Source: Selaginella moellendorffii (lineage: Eukaryota > Streptophyta > Lycopodiopsida > Selaginellales > Selaginellaceae). Taken from it: a stretch of 64,000 nucleotides of DNA. Both the position numbers and the translations under genes were made by a program. Each line of letters starts with the position of its first letter. The first letter of the stretch is position 1. The notes below the pieces were generated by a model that had not been told where the DNA came from, made no database searches, and saw only the letters and a list, made by a program, of their open reading frames with translations. Location of the stretch: positions 699,270-763,269 of the forward strand of contig NW_003314291.1 of assembly GCF_000143415.4 (NCBI RefSeq), in the 5' to 3' direction. Shown in pieces: positions 11,375 to 22,600 of the stretch.

Positions 11375-12180
11375 ATGGCAGCTCTTCCACCTTTTGATCA
11401 GCTCCAGCATCTCATTCTTGCTCTAAGTTTGGATCAGGTAAGAGCTTTTCCTTCCTCTTTGTTTTCATCTAGAACACATTGTCGACAATGGTGGTGTGGA
11501 AGCATTGCTCACACTCTCGTTCGAGTTAGAATCAACAAGTACAGAAATAGACGCATTTCTTCCAGTTTCTCTAAGCTGTCAAGCTGGGACAAGTTTCGTG
11601 GATTTCGAGTTCCAGGAAGGAAGTAAGTTCAAAATTCTGCTACTAGCAAGGGTGATACTGTTTGCAGGGTAAAACTGGAAAGCTAACGCATGCTTTGCAC
11701 TCGGTTCGTGGATTTCGAGTTCCAGGAAGGAAGTAAGTTTCAAATTCTGTTACTAGCAAGGGTGATACTGTTTGCAGGTTAAAACTGGAAAGCTAACTTC
11801 GTAAGAACTAAGTTCGCGGTTTATGGCACAATTATGCATGCGTTGCACTCGGACTTGCAGAAGGGGGATTATCAAACATCCAACAGGTGATTGATTGAAG
11901 CTGGATTCACAGTTTCAAATAAACTTTCCTGCAACTGGACGAGCGTTCTCAAAGAGCTCAGCCTCACGCAACTCAGAGGCCGTTTCCTAGGCCGTTCTCA
12001 ACACTGTCAGCATCCTCTGGAGGCACCTGACACTTCACAGCAAGCTTGCCGAGGCCATGGACACTGGTAAAAGTGTAGGCCAATTGAAACTGAGCTTGCG
12101 GGATGCACGAACCTCTAAGCTTTACACAGATCACAAACAATATCCAGTTAAGTGTCTCTCGTTCTCTCTCAGCTTAAGGA
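11375..12180 (+). pseudogene. Decayed or incomplete gene fragment
   Basis: An ATG at 11375 opens 21 codons (Met-Ala-Ala-Leu-Pro-Pro-Phe-Asp) ending at a good donor (11438). After the acceptor at 11472 a coding-like frame runs Val-Asp-Asn-Gly-Gly-Val-Glu-Ala-Leu-Leu-Thr-Leu to Gly-Thr-Ser-Phe-Val-Asp-Phe-Glu-Phe-Gln-Glu-Gly, but it is out of phase with the first exon. A further coding-like piece (Ala-Val-Leu-Asn-Thr-Val-Ser-Ile-Leu-Trp-Arg-His-Leu) lies near 11,990-12,110 after more stops. The Val-Asp-Phe-Glu-Phe segment faintly recalls COMM-domain proteins, but this is a guess. It is best read as a gene disrupted by the tandem duplication at 11595-11800. Confidence 0.3.
11595..11800. repeat. 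110-bp tandem duplication (about 1.9 copies)
   Basis: The block starting TTCGTGGATTTCGAGTTCCA at 11595 is repeated at 11705 with only a few substitutions, a period of 110 bp. Each copy carries a GTAAGT-like donor (about 11622 and 11732) and a TTTGCAGG acceptor-like site (about 11663 and 11773), so an exon end, a short intron and the next exon start appear to have been duplicated together. Confidence 0.85.
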
Positions 12181-12690
12181 ATGATTTACTTGAACGAGAT
12201 CACATTAATAGCCCAAAATCCAACTCTTGAAAGCTCTACAGTTGTGTTAACTTGTGGAAGTTACAGAAGTGGGCGTGTACTTGTTGCATCTATGAATTTC
12301 TCTAGGTCATTGACTCCCAGATGCCACACTTCTTCATACACTTGCAAGCTTGAACACGTCCTTGACAAATCCTTTCGAGCGCCTGGTGCAATTTCATGCG
12401 ACCCACCACCATGACCTACAGAGAAAAAGAATTCAAATATTCAATCCAAAGTTCACGAATTCAAAAGTAGCTTACCTCCAGAATTACGAGATGATCACCA
12501 CTGAGCTGTGAGCGATCTAGAATTAAAAAAACACGATCAAAGTATGAGTGCGAGTGAAAGAATAGTTCTCTCTTTTTGATATACATGAATCCCAGAAACG
12601 CTGTTACCTCTTCCAGCCTTCCCGTGGATCTTAAAAGTGACGTCGAGTCTAGTGCTCCTTCCCCGCTAGTTCATTTCCAGTTGTGTTCTC
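12181..12690. other. Intergenic stretch without recognisable gene
   Basis: One plus frame of 77 codons (12181-12414) has no motif and atypical composition. Nothing else is supportable before the pseudogene block begins at about 12,691. Confidence 0.4.
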
Positions 12691-13705
12691 TTTACATGGG
12701 ATCCGAGAACAGGTAGGCTAGAAAGTTTTTCGGAGTGAATGTAAGATTTTTAATTTTCAGCTCAGCGCCGACGCTCAATCGTGCAGGTCAACTCGCCTCG
12801 CAAAAATCGATAAAATAGTATCAGCGTTGGTGTCGCTGTTTACAAGCTTGACTGGAAAAGTTCCTCGTTACAAGGTAGGCCTCATTTTATATGTTCAGCC
12901 CCTTGGCAACAATCTCGATCTACAAAATCTACAAGCTAGGAGCAGGATGGTGATTGCCTATATGCTTGCATCACTATTCCCTTGGGTGAAAGGGAAGAGT
13001 GGATTCTTTCTTGTTCTAATTAAGTTCGTTCATAGTCCTTTTAGTATGACTGTAGCTCGGCAGATTTAAATCCAGTTGGTGGCCTAAGCAAGCAGGATTT
13101 GCGATCATTTCTCCGCTGGTGTGCAAATAATCTCCACTATCCCATTCTTGCGGAGGTTGTACGACGGCAGAGCTTGGAGAGCCAATTAGAGAAAACTATT
13201 CACAGGTAGTTGAAACACTCCTTTCCGGTTCCTTTTTTCGGAGACGCATTACTATATGTTGCCTTCGTTGTTTTCGAAACATCAACGTACGCAAGATCTT
13301 TCATTGTGGCCCCGTATCCAGTGTGCTTAGGCCACCAATTGGACGTTTTAAGGTGTGCTTCGATGTGATATTCCGCAGGACGTATGCCACCGGTGGCAAA
13401 GCTTGACCCGGGCCAGGTAGCCATAAAAGTTGATCCAGTTCTACTCGATCAATCGCCATGAAATGACCAATAACTCCTACATATCATATCATTTTTTATT
13501 TTTTTTTGTTTTTTTTTCTTTGGCTTCTTGCAGAATTACTCGCCAGATGACAACCGACTCGATCAGAGGCAATTCCTCTACAGCACTAGGTGGCCCTGGC
13601 CATTCAAGGAAATCGATGAGATCATCGAGCCAACTAAAGCTCAAACTGGCAACTGGAATGGCCATCCTTTGGCTGAAAAGTGATAGCACAAAAGTCACAG
13701 GTAGA
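12691..13705 (+). pseudogene. Partial NAD+ synthetase pseudogene copy
   Basis: This segment repeats the 3' third of the NAD+ synthetase gene, from the end of exon 7 (Tyr-Met-Gly-Ser-Glu-Asn-Arg at about 12,694) to just past the stop codon, with introns still present and at about 85-90 percent identity by eye. It is broken: about 22 bp are missing from exon 8, the start of exon 9 is lost, most of exon 11 is gone, and exons 12 and 13 carry internal deletions, the last one removing most of the C-terminal Lys/Glu/Ala-rich tail. Retained introns show it arose by DNA duplication and not by reverse transcription. It can confuse transcript mapping to the functional gene. Confidence 0.92.
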
Positions 13706-14020
13706 GAACTAAGTTCTTCATTGGGTTCATTGGGCTCTCATGGTTCTAGTCTAATTGCTTTTCTCTCATGGTTCTAATATCTAATTCTCTCTCTCTCATG
13801 GTTCTAATCTTTTATGGTTCTACTTAAGCTATTTTTTTGCTTGGCTACGCGTTTCTTCGCGAGATGACACGTGACAAAGCTTCTGAGCATGAAGTATAGC
13901 GTGACTGGATCATATATGCTTTTACTTTTTCATACTTCTCCCAGAGGGACTGTTGCATGAAGGAAAGAGAGGGGGCCTCTTTTTAGGGATTTTTGGGGCG
14001 ATCGAGCGGCCTAGGCGCCA
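13706..14020. other. Intergenic stretch with CTCTCATGGTTCTA repeats
   Basis: The phrase TCTCATGGTTCTA occurs at about 13,735, 13,765 and 13,796 and a variant follows near 13,812, forming a short irregular tandem repeat. The remainder is the probable promoter and 5' leader of the next gene. Confidence 0.5.
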
Positions 14021-16876
14021 ATGCAGGCCCCTAGCACCGCTTCTGGGTCGCGATTCTTGGAGCTGCGATGGAAGGCGAGCAAGGATGCGCTGGTTCCTGC
14101 CGCTGCGCTGCCGAAAATCTCCAAGAAGCCGAAGGTCTCCCTGTCATGCAGCTCTGATTTCTTTCTTTCGAGGCGCGCGATCGCCAATGCTGGAGCTCCG
14201 GCTGCCGCTGCGAGGAACGGAAGCTGTCGTGGGGATGGAGATCGCTCGAGGAAGGTCTGCATTGTGTGGTTTAAGAAAGACCTTCGCATGGATGATCATC
14301 CGGGGCTGGTTGCCGCCGCGTCCTCGGGATATGACGCTGTGATCCCGCTCTTTGTCTTCGACCCCATGCTGTTTCGAGGTTTGCTTGGAGAGATTTCTTC
14401 CTCTTTTTTTTTCTTCTGATTGATAGTTTTGCTTGGCTTGATTTCCAGGATGGTCTCAAGACTTTGTGGAGGCGCTCGTGGAGGCGGTGGCCGACTTGAA
14501 GCTAGCTCTCCAAGCTGCCGGATCCGATCTCGCTATTAGAGTTGGAAGTGCGCAAGATGTCATGTACAAACTAGTCCATCAGGTATCGAACTCCTTTTAG
14601 TTTTCTTATGGGTGACGCTGACTCTTGCCAATGCACAGGTCAACCCTCGCGATGTTTTCACGGAAGATGAGATCGAGGAAGGGCCGAGAAAGATTGTGTG
14701 TGATACATGGAGCGTTTTGAAAGCAAAATGCCAGAACGAGCCTGCTTTAAGACAGTGGACAGCATCACTTCATGAAAACCAGGTGAATTGGAAGTGCATT
14801 GCTGATCTCATGCAATCTCTTGGTTTCTAGGACTTGGAATTCATTTCCGACGACTATAGGAAGTACAAAGCCGTGCAATATTCTCTGGTTTCTCCTGTAG
14901 GGGCGCCTTCACTATTGCCACCACTTCCAGGAGATCTGAACAAAGGTACGGGATTTTATTCTTATAAGCTGTACTTATATTGTGAACCGTGCAGGGAGCA
15001 TTCCGGCAGTTGAAGACTTTATTCTTCTCGTTAATCAGTCTCAGCAAACAATTCTGAAGGAAAAGGACGCAAGGGAGACTCTTATGTGTCTCCAAAGAAG
15101 TCCGAGGACAACGAGGAGGCGGCCATTGTGGCTCAGGAAACTTAATGCGTGGTTTTCGAAGGTTACGGCAAACAACCTATCAGGTGTCGAACACGACGTT
15201 TTCGTAGGATGCGGTGCTACCGACGCTCTACACGCTCTAAGAGCCTTCCTGCAATTTCCTCAGCCTTCAACACACAATTGGAGGATGTTGGTAACTCTCC
15301 AACTTGATGTATTGGAATTCTCATTGTTTTGCGCAGGACGCAGCACTTGCAGAGAAAAAAAGACGTATCATTCCGGTCGACCTTTGGCAAAGTGTTAGCC
15401 CTGGGGACAATATCATTGAGAAGAATGCATCACGAAGCTCTGCTGTATAGCACGAGCAAATGGGTTTCATCTCAAACAGTCACAACTGCGATAAACGAAG
15501 TAAAACTCATCGAGGTACATTTTGCTGATATCTAGTAATTTGTCTCATGGACTGCAACTTTCCAGTGGTACAGCTTACTTCAAAGGAAAACACAATTGCA
15601 GGAGGCTCGAAATGGCTGGCAAGTGAAGACTTGGAAATGGCGAGGTTTCCTTATACAGGTATCCTCGGTAATTGTTATGGGCAAACATAACGCTTTTAAA
15701 TTTTGCAGTATACTACATGTGGTGACGAAGGCCCCGCGGTGGTCTTAGTTCACGGCTTTGGAGCTTTTTGGCAGCATTATCGGGACAACATCAGAGAGCT
15801 CGCAGGGAATAAAAACCGAGTCTGGGCCATTACAATGCTGGGTTTTGGAAGATCAGAAAAACCAGGCATTATTTATACAGAGCTATTGTGGGCTGAGCTC
15901 CTGAGAGATTTTATCGTCGAGGTTGTTGGCGAACCTGTTGTACTTGTGGGAAATTCTTTGGGAGGTAGTATTTTTTTAAATGCTGAACTTCCTGATTAAC
16001 TATGAATGTGCAGGATATATCGCAACTATGGTAGCTGGCTTTTGGTCTTCTTTAGTAAAGTCGCTTGTGCTGCTAAATACTGCTGGCATTGTGGATCCCA
16101 ATTATGAATTTGTCGCTAAAGTAAGTATATCGTCATGGCTCAAACTTGGATTCACATATTTATCTACAGGCTGTAAAGAGAAAAGGTATTCCTCGGGCAA
16201 GCTTACAAGTTCTACTTTTTTTTCTGCAGCAGCAATGTGCTTCGGCTTTCAAGCTTTGTTATCCTTCCGTAAGAATGTCTGTTTCAATGTTTGCACTCGT
16301 TTAAGTTTCCTGTATCTCATTTCACAGCACAGCGAGAGAGTTGACGAGTGCATTCTTGGCGAAGCTCTAAGAGCAGTATCCTCTATTTATACTTGTTTTT
16401 CTTTTTTCTCTCAGTTTCTTTGACAAAACGCAGTCATTTGATCCAGGGGCAACATCTGTACTCGAAAGCATGTTCTACTTGCGGTTGCCTCTGCCTCTTA
16501 ACTTTTTGCTTAATCAGTACGAAGGAAAAACGCTGATTGTACAGGTGGATAAAGCTTTGATCATGTTCTCTCTCTGATATGCTTATTGTCTCTAGGGAAT
16601 CTTTGATCCGCTGCAAAACGCCTTTAGAAAAGCTCGGGCTCTACAAGCATGCTGCAAAGACATCACAGTGAGCATCGTGAATGCTGGTACGGTTCTGTCT
16701 CTTTACGTTGCAAATTGCTAAGTGATTCGTCCGTAGGCCACTGTCCGCATGATGAAGTTCCGGAAGAAGTGAACAGGATTATCAGCGGGTGGGTTAAGGA
16801 TACAAGTTCGAAGCCAGTAGATGGACGTGCCATTACAGGCACGAGAAGGTTCGAAATCGATTCTTTAAATAGATAG
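14021..16876 (+). CDS. Photolyase-domain / alpha-beta hydrolase fusion protein
   Basis: Fourteen exons (14021-14378, 14449-14582, 14639-14782, 14831-14945, 14995-15290, 15344-15514, 15566-15658, 15709-15964, 16014-16120, 16170-16268, 16328-16375, 16434-16544, 16596-16686, 16737-16876) encode 720 residues with every junction in phase. Residues about 1-75 are Ala/Ser/Lys-rich and look like a plastid transit peptide (inference). Next comes a photolyase/cryptochrome N-terminal alpha/beta domain (VCIVWFKKDLRMDDHPGL). The FAD-binding photolyase domain is not seen. From about residue 450 there is an alpha/beta hydrolase: VVLVHGFGAFWQHYR (oxyanion loop), LVGNSLGGYIATM (nucleophile Ser), Asp in TLIVQGIFDPLQ and His in GHCPHDEVPEEVN. 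The same fusion is known in Arabidopsis (the locus annotated as DNA photolyase, At4g25290 as I recall); its substrate is unknown. The exon 6 acceptor at 15343 was chosen over the one at 15336 because only it keeps the frame. Confidence 0.9.
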
Positions 16877-17585
16877 TTATTACAGATCCCGAGGCACTAG
16901 ATTCACTCGAACAGATGTACAACTGGAAGAAGAATAATGGAAGGAAGGTTCGAATAGCTCAAGGTACTCAATCGAGATTCGAGAACTTCTCTAACTACGT
17001 AAACAGATACTCCCGAGAGAGGTAAGCTGTCTTTGTTTCCGATTTGCTATGAACTGAATGCTGTGTGACGAAATGCTCCTACAGGTGACCAACTAGTTCG
17101 TGCTTCCTTGGGCCTTATCCGTGTTATTACTTTCATCACTTTAGTGCTGGCGGGGACCTGCACAAACGTTTGAGTGGGTGTCCTTTGGCACATAAGCTAC
17201 GTGGGCTGGAGAATCTTTTGAATTATTGGAATCCCGGATAGAGGTCAGCAGAATCTCGTTATAAGTTCGCTTCTCTGCGTTTTCCCCTAATTTCATTTCG
17301 TTTGTGCTCTTTCAGTCAGAGGATTCTACCAACATGCTGGAGGCAACTAGCATCAATGGATATGCTCAACTGCGTGCATCGCATTTCTCCACTCGGGGAT
17401 ACTGTTCGACCTGTCTGGTATATTCAATATCCTGCATAGATCATCCGCTGTGACATAAGTTTCCTCTTTTCTCTCTGCTGCAGAATGGTAGACATTGACG
17501 TCGCGAAACGAGTTGCGGACTAGCCAATAGATTCCTTGTTTCTGGCCTCACTTCTTGTTCACAGGTCTTTCTTGCTTGATCCCAT
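16877..17585. other. Unresolved stretch with coding-like pieces
   Basis: Short plus-strand pieces look coding-like, such as Asp-Pro-Glu-Ala-Leu-Asp-Ser-Leu-Glu-Gln-Met-Tyr at about 16,885-16,920 and Gly-Asp-Leu-His-Lys-Arg-Leu at about 17,153. They are short, lie in different frames and I could not join them. They may be a decayed gene or extra 5' exons of the next gene. Confidence 0.25.
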
Positions 17586-18416
17586 ATGGAACACGAAATC
17601 TCCAACTTTTATGTCGGAGGTACCGCGGGCTACTACGAAAAGCCATCACTTTCAAACCTCGAGACAGCAAAGAACCTGTTTCAGCAGCTCCTGGTAAGCC
17701 GGAGTGTCGCGGCCGAAGCAAGTAAGATATGGAACAACCTGGGCTTCTCTCTGAAAACAATCGTTGACGGAGAAATGGAGTTCGCAGTTGTCTCAGAGTC
17801 TCCAAAGCACAGGGGACAAGGGAACGGCTTCTACGTCGTGAAGCTTCTTCCGAAGAAACGCCAGCCAAATGCCACGCCGCAGGGGAATATCGTTCTACAA
17901 GCCATGCACACTCCTTCGGATCTTCACATCCACAAGGTGGCATTCAAGCTGCTCATGGAAAGCAGCCTCTTCATAGCAGCGGCCTGGAACACCACGCACA
18001 GGAGAAACGTCGACCTTGGCAAAGAAGCCATGTCATATTTCAACTCGTTCACGGCTGCTGTGGCGAGAAGCTTCCCGAAGCCGAGAATCATCCAGCTCCA
18101 TGCCTTCGACGCGACCTCTCACAAGATCAAGGGAGACATGATACTCAGCTCCTCCAAATCACAGGCCTCGGTCGGCGATGACGAGCAGTATCAGAGAGTC
18201 GTGTCCCGGATGAGAGCAGAGCTGGCGAAGTTCGTGATCCTTCACTTCCCAAAGGATGTCAAAGAGCTGGGTGGTACTCTCAACGTAAACGCCAAAGTTT
18301 TCTACGAGAACAATCCCAGGGGGCTCTTCTTCCACGTCGAGATGAGCATGCCTCTGCGGCTGGATATGAGAGACAAGCCGGAGGCAAGGAGCGGCTTCAT
18401 CCGAAGCTTTCTCTAA
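17586..18416 (+). CDS. Intronless 276-residue protein of unknown function, bacterial-like
   Basis: A single open frame of 276 codons stands out among multi-exon neighbours. It begins Met-Glu-His-Glu-Ile-Ser-Asn-Phe-Tyr-Val-Gly-Gly-Thr-Ala-Gly-Tyr-Tyr. The middle carries spaced polar motifs of the kind found in metal-dependent hydrolases: an HTPSDLHIHKVAFKLLME stretch (about 113-130), IAAAWNTTHRR (about 136-146) and IIQLHAFDATSHK (about 168-180). Later come PKDVKELGGTLNVNAKVF and a C-terminal FHVEMSMPLRLDM. No signal peptide or membrane helix is evident. The pattern of His and Asp positions suggests an enzyme, but the assignment is only by feel; I do not recognise a named family. Lack of introns and the compact single-domain layout are compatible with horizontal acquisition from bacteria or with a retrocopy. 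Confidence 0.7.
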   Translation: MEHEISNFYVGGTAGYYEKPSLSNLETAKNLFQQLLVSRSVAAEASKIWNNLGFSLKTIVDGEMEFAVVSESPKHRGQGNGFYVVKLLPKKRQPNATPQGNIVLQAMHTPSDLHIHKVAFKLLMESSLFIAAAWNTTHRRNVDLGKEAMSYFNSFTAAVARSFPKPRIIQLHAFDATSHKIKGDMILSSSKSQASVGDDEQYQRVVSRMRAELAKFVILHFPKDVKELGGTLNVNAKVFYENNPRGLFFHVEMSMPLRLDMRDKPEARSGFIRSFL

Positions 18417-19174
18417 CACGAAGGTACAGAGTTTCATTTTTTTTTTCTTTCTGGGATTCCCTAACTAACTGAACTGTTCATTTCAGCCAGCTAGGAAGAA
18501 TCATCTTGTAAGCAATTTGGTCAACATTTTCGTTGGCCAATCTAAAATCACGTGTCCAAGGTTGATTTTCCTTTCGTTCCTTGTTTTTGGTTGCACTTAT
18601 GCAGTACGAGCACGGACCTAGCTAAAGCATCTTGCTCGAGAACGAAAATGCTTATCAGAAACAGCTAGTCTAGAACTAGATAATCTCGAGCAGAACTCAC
18701 CAAGAACTTCTCAGAGTTTCCATGTGACGGATTTGTCTCTTAGCACTGACAATAAGGATCTCTCTCTCTCTCTGTTTTTTTTTCTTTTGCAGTGATCCTA
18801 TCCTTTTCTCGACCACCTCGAGCAGTATAGGCCTGGGCTGAAGAGTTCTGATATTGATCAAACCATCAACGACTGTGACGGTTTGTTTTCATTTCGTGAA
18901 TTTTTAAAGTTCTGACATCTTTGCATGATAGGCGGAGCTAAGAACACGCAGCTTTGAGCAGAATACAGCACGACAATGTGACAGGCATGTTTTGCTTTTG
19001 TGCTGTCGCTCCATTTAACACGAACGCGATTGAACACTATATAACAAGTTTTTTTTTCTCTTAACAGAAGCAAGGAAAAAAAAAATGAGCGATGTACAAC
19101 AGTTGCTCGCGAGAACAAAGGTAAAGCAAGACTTACTTCCGAAAAATACAGTGCTTACGTGAACTTCTTGTGTT
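18417..19174. other. Intergenic stretch without recognisable gene
   Basis: Contains a short (TC)n run near 18,760-18,775 and several T-rich tracts, but no frame with recognisable content on either strand. Confidence 0.45.
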
Positions 19175-19606
19175 TCAGCATTGATCCGAGGTCCACTCGA
19201 CTGGGAACTTCTGAGGGCCAAACCCGGGAAGTGTCGTCCATTTTACTGGCACCCAGAACTCCAGAGTCCTCAGCATTACGCTCCATTGCCTCCATAACGA
19301 TTCCTCCTCCATAACCACCCATTTTGTGTCAGCGACCTTCTCCAAAAGTGCCAGCCTCACTTGCTGCGTCCGAACCTTGACGTCCCGAATGACTGCGTGA
19401 GCAAACTCCCCACCTTTTCCACTCCCTTTGACAATCACAACGTCGCCTTTAACTGGCCAAGGCGGAATGCATGGCTGGTTCCTGGCCTTGAGTAGCGTTC
19501 TCGCATGTCCAGCCACAGGCCCGCCACTGAGACCCCAGGCGTTGAAACTTACATCGTCCCCTGGTTTTAAAAACCACTTTAGAAACTCTGAAACTCTGGA
19601 GGCCAA
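19175..19606 (-). CDS. Hypothetical protein, possible small beta-barrel repeats
   Basis: A 143-codon minus frame opens just inside the 3' end of the receptor kinase gene, overlapping its last 28 bp in another frame. Residues about 14-36 (LKPGDDVSFNAWGLSGGPVA) and 51-66 (VKGDVVIVKGSGKGGEF) share a Pro/Lys-Gly-Asp-Asp/Val-Val start and dense Gly/Val content, resembling SH3-like or Agenet-type small barrels. The C-terminal part is Trp-rich. It could be a separate gene or an alternative 3' exon of the kinase gene (a GT at about 19,623 would be the donor). I do not recognise the family. Confidence 0.4.
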   Translation of the reverse strand: MASRVSEFLKWFLKPGDDVSFNAWGLSGGPVAGHARTLLKARNQPCIPPWPVKGDVVIVKGSGKGGEFAHAVIRDVKVRTQQVRLALLEKVADTKWVVMEEESLWRQWSVMLRTLEFWVPVKWTTLPGFGPQKFPVEWTSDQC

Positions 19607-22600
19607 AAAACAAACTCGTTCTTACCGGCACGATCACCGACCGGGCCACCGAACGGTTGTAACGATCCTTCTTCCTGGGAGATGGCGCTTGCGAGCGCTG
19701 CAAGTTTATCTTTGATCCTGGAGGCTGCTGTTGCTGGCTGAATCGGCAGTCTGCTAAGTTGAGGTATCTTTGGCTCGACCACACCCTCTAGCATTTGTAC
19801 TATTCTGCTCATCTTCGGTCGCTGTACAGGGTCCTCTTGAATGCAGCACAGCGCTGTTCGGATTGACCGCTTCGCATCGTCTCCGTAAAAGTACTCGATT
19901 TCCTCCTGGAGGCGGTCGTCAACCAGTTCTAGTGTTCGGCCTTCTTCCACCATGCGGACGGCCCAGGCCGGTAAGTACCACTGCTCCGAGCCTTTGGTTA
20001 AGTCGATTGTCTCCCGTCCACAGATGAGCTCCAGCAACACCATACCAAAGCTGTAGACATCGGCTTTGGTGGTGACGGAGGACTGATGCATCCATTCTGG
20101 AGCAAGGTAGCCTGGCGTTCCTCTCATGTTGGTGATGACCTTGCTTTTGTCTCTGTCGATCAGTTTTGAGAGGCCGAAGTCGGCAACCTACACAGCGCCA
20201 GAGGTAAGACTTGAGAAAAGAATAGACTTCTAACCTTTGCTACAAAGTTGTTATCTAGGAGGATGTTCTCTGGCTTCACGTCCAAATGAATAATCTGCTG
20301 GTTGCATTCCTCATGAAGGTACGCTAGTCCTTTCGCTGTTCCAACAGCAATGCTAAAACGTTTTGGCCAGTCAAGGATACCTCCTTTTCCTGCGGGCATG
20401 AAAACGAGAACATGAATCGTTTTGCTTGCGAAGAAACAGAGATCACGTACCTGGAGCTGAAAACAACCATCTATCCAGCGAGCCATTTGGCATAAAGTCG
20501 TAAACAAGAACTCGATGCTTCTTTTCGGCACAGAATCCCCTGAGTTGCAGTATGTTGACGTGACGGACGCTAGCCATGGTATTCATCTCCGCTTTGAATT
20601 CCTTCTCACCTTGAGTTGAGGTTTGTTCCAGGACTTTGACGGCCACTTTGCTTCCGTCCTTGAGGCATCCCTCGTACACACCTCCAAAGCCGCCGTCACC
20701 CAGCTGCTTGGCAAAGTTTTCGGTGATCTTTCTGAGGCTGCTGAATGAGAACTTTTGCGGGATAACCGATGGGAAGAGGTTTTTGATCTCGGGCTTGGAA
20801 GAAGGCTTGGCTTGAGGTGCCTTCGCTGGCTGCTTCTTCTCGGCACACAGCGCCGCAAGAATGGCCAAGGCAGCAGCTCCAAGGAATCCAGAGAGAGCCA
20901 CTGTTGCTTTATACTGGGAAACAAGACAACGTATAGAAAAGTAAGCTAAGTTTTCTCTTTATACCTTGATAGATTGTGTTGCTGGCTGCTTTCGAAACGA
21001 CAGGCTAGCGAGAAGTGATCTTCCAGCTCCGAGTGATCGGCGAGTTTCAAGCATGTGTCCTTGACTATGAACCTTTGCAACGAAGTTAGTGATGAAATTC
21101 TTTCTTTCTTTCTTGATAACTTACTGAGTTCTCGCTAGCATTTTTGGAAATCGCAAGCAAGCTGTGGACGTTTTCCGTGGCGATGTTGGCCGCGCACCGA
21201 CAGTTGGAAGCATTGCTACAAATGCTGCACGGCCTTTCACCGTCGGAAAGCTGGCAGCTGTGGCGTCTCGAGGAAAGAAAACGCTGCGACCTCGACCTGT
21301 GGGAGAACCAAAACGAGAATTAGACATGATGGCTACGTAAGGAAAGACTAAGCGAGCGAGGTAAGTAGCTATCCGGAATCTGGATGGAAGAAAACAGACA
21401 AAACAGACAACTTTAATGCTTTGCAGGCAGCACCAGCTTTACGATTTTTTATCTGGACGAGATCTCTCGCTAGTTCGCTCCAGCTGCTGAAAGAAAGAGA
21501 AGAGGATTTGGAGGGACGGACGGATGGATACTTACACCAGAGAGTCACTCTCGGAGCACTCGACGTCGACGTGAACAACACCAGCATCACTGAGAAGAAG
21601 CGCCAGGGCCGAGTGGCCGCTTAAAACTTTGATGGGATCGTAGCTTCCAGGATCACAGCTACAGGAAAGTGGAGCTCCTGGTGGAGGTGGTCCATGGACG
21701 AGATGGAGTCCAGTGGAACTCAGCTCGGCATGGACAGAGAGATCGCAGCTAGATCTCCTTCGGAAAAAAGAGGATCAGCTTTAGCGAACAACAAAGAAGA
21801 AGAAAAATGGAGGAGAAAAGGAAAGATTTCTAGCACCTGTTGCTACAGAGACTCCATGTCCATACTTGAGAGGTCCCGTGGTAAAGGACGAGGCCTGTGG
21901 ATTCCATGGAAAGCCTGTAAGGACCACTAACCTGTGGCACCACCAAAGCGATCTAAAGTTAGCTCCCGATTTTCCAAGATGGTGACACTCACTGTAGCTT
22001 TCAATCTTTCAATCGAAAAGTAGAAATCTAAGCAAGCAAGACACCATAGGAGAAGAATCTTGTAAGAATTGGAAGAGACTTAGAGCAAGCAAGAAAGCAA
22101 GCAAGACACCATAGGAGAAGAATCTTGTAAGAATTGGAAGAGACTTAGAGCAAGCAAGAAAGCAAGCAATGAGATTTCTCCTGTCTTACCAGTTGCATGC
22201 CTGGATCGAGAGCCTGCCCAGGGAGTAAAACATCCACGGGACGCTGGAAACTCTCCCACGCGACGCTGCCATCGCGCTCGTCCTTGACGAGCAAGTTTCC
22301 ATCGCTGCGAAGCTCCAGAGAGGAAGAATTGGAAGAAAATGGTGGTGAAGTCGCGGAAGAAGAAGAAGAAGAGGATGAAGATGAAGAAGAAGAAGACCAC
22401 ACTGGATTGCGTTGCGAATCTAGCAGCACCAGCGCGTTGTGGCGGAGCTCGAGCGTGGCATTCTCGCCGACAAGGATGGGCACTTGCTTGTCATCACTGG
22501 CGCACCACACTCGTCGCCGGTGCCTCGCGCTTCTGTGCGGATAGAGGAACACCGCGAGGACGAACGCTCCCGCCGGGCGAGGCGCGGCGAAGAATCCAAA

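Noticed and set aside
15329-15535. Apparent frameshift in exon 6 of the photolyase-hydrolase gene
   Set aside because: Using the acceptor at 15343 in place of 15336 restores a continuous frame, so the gene is intact.
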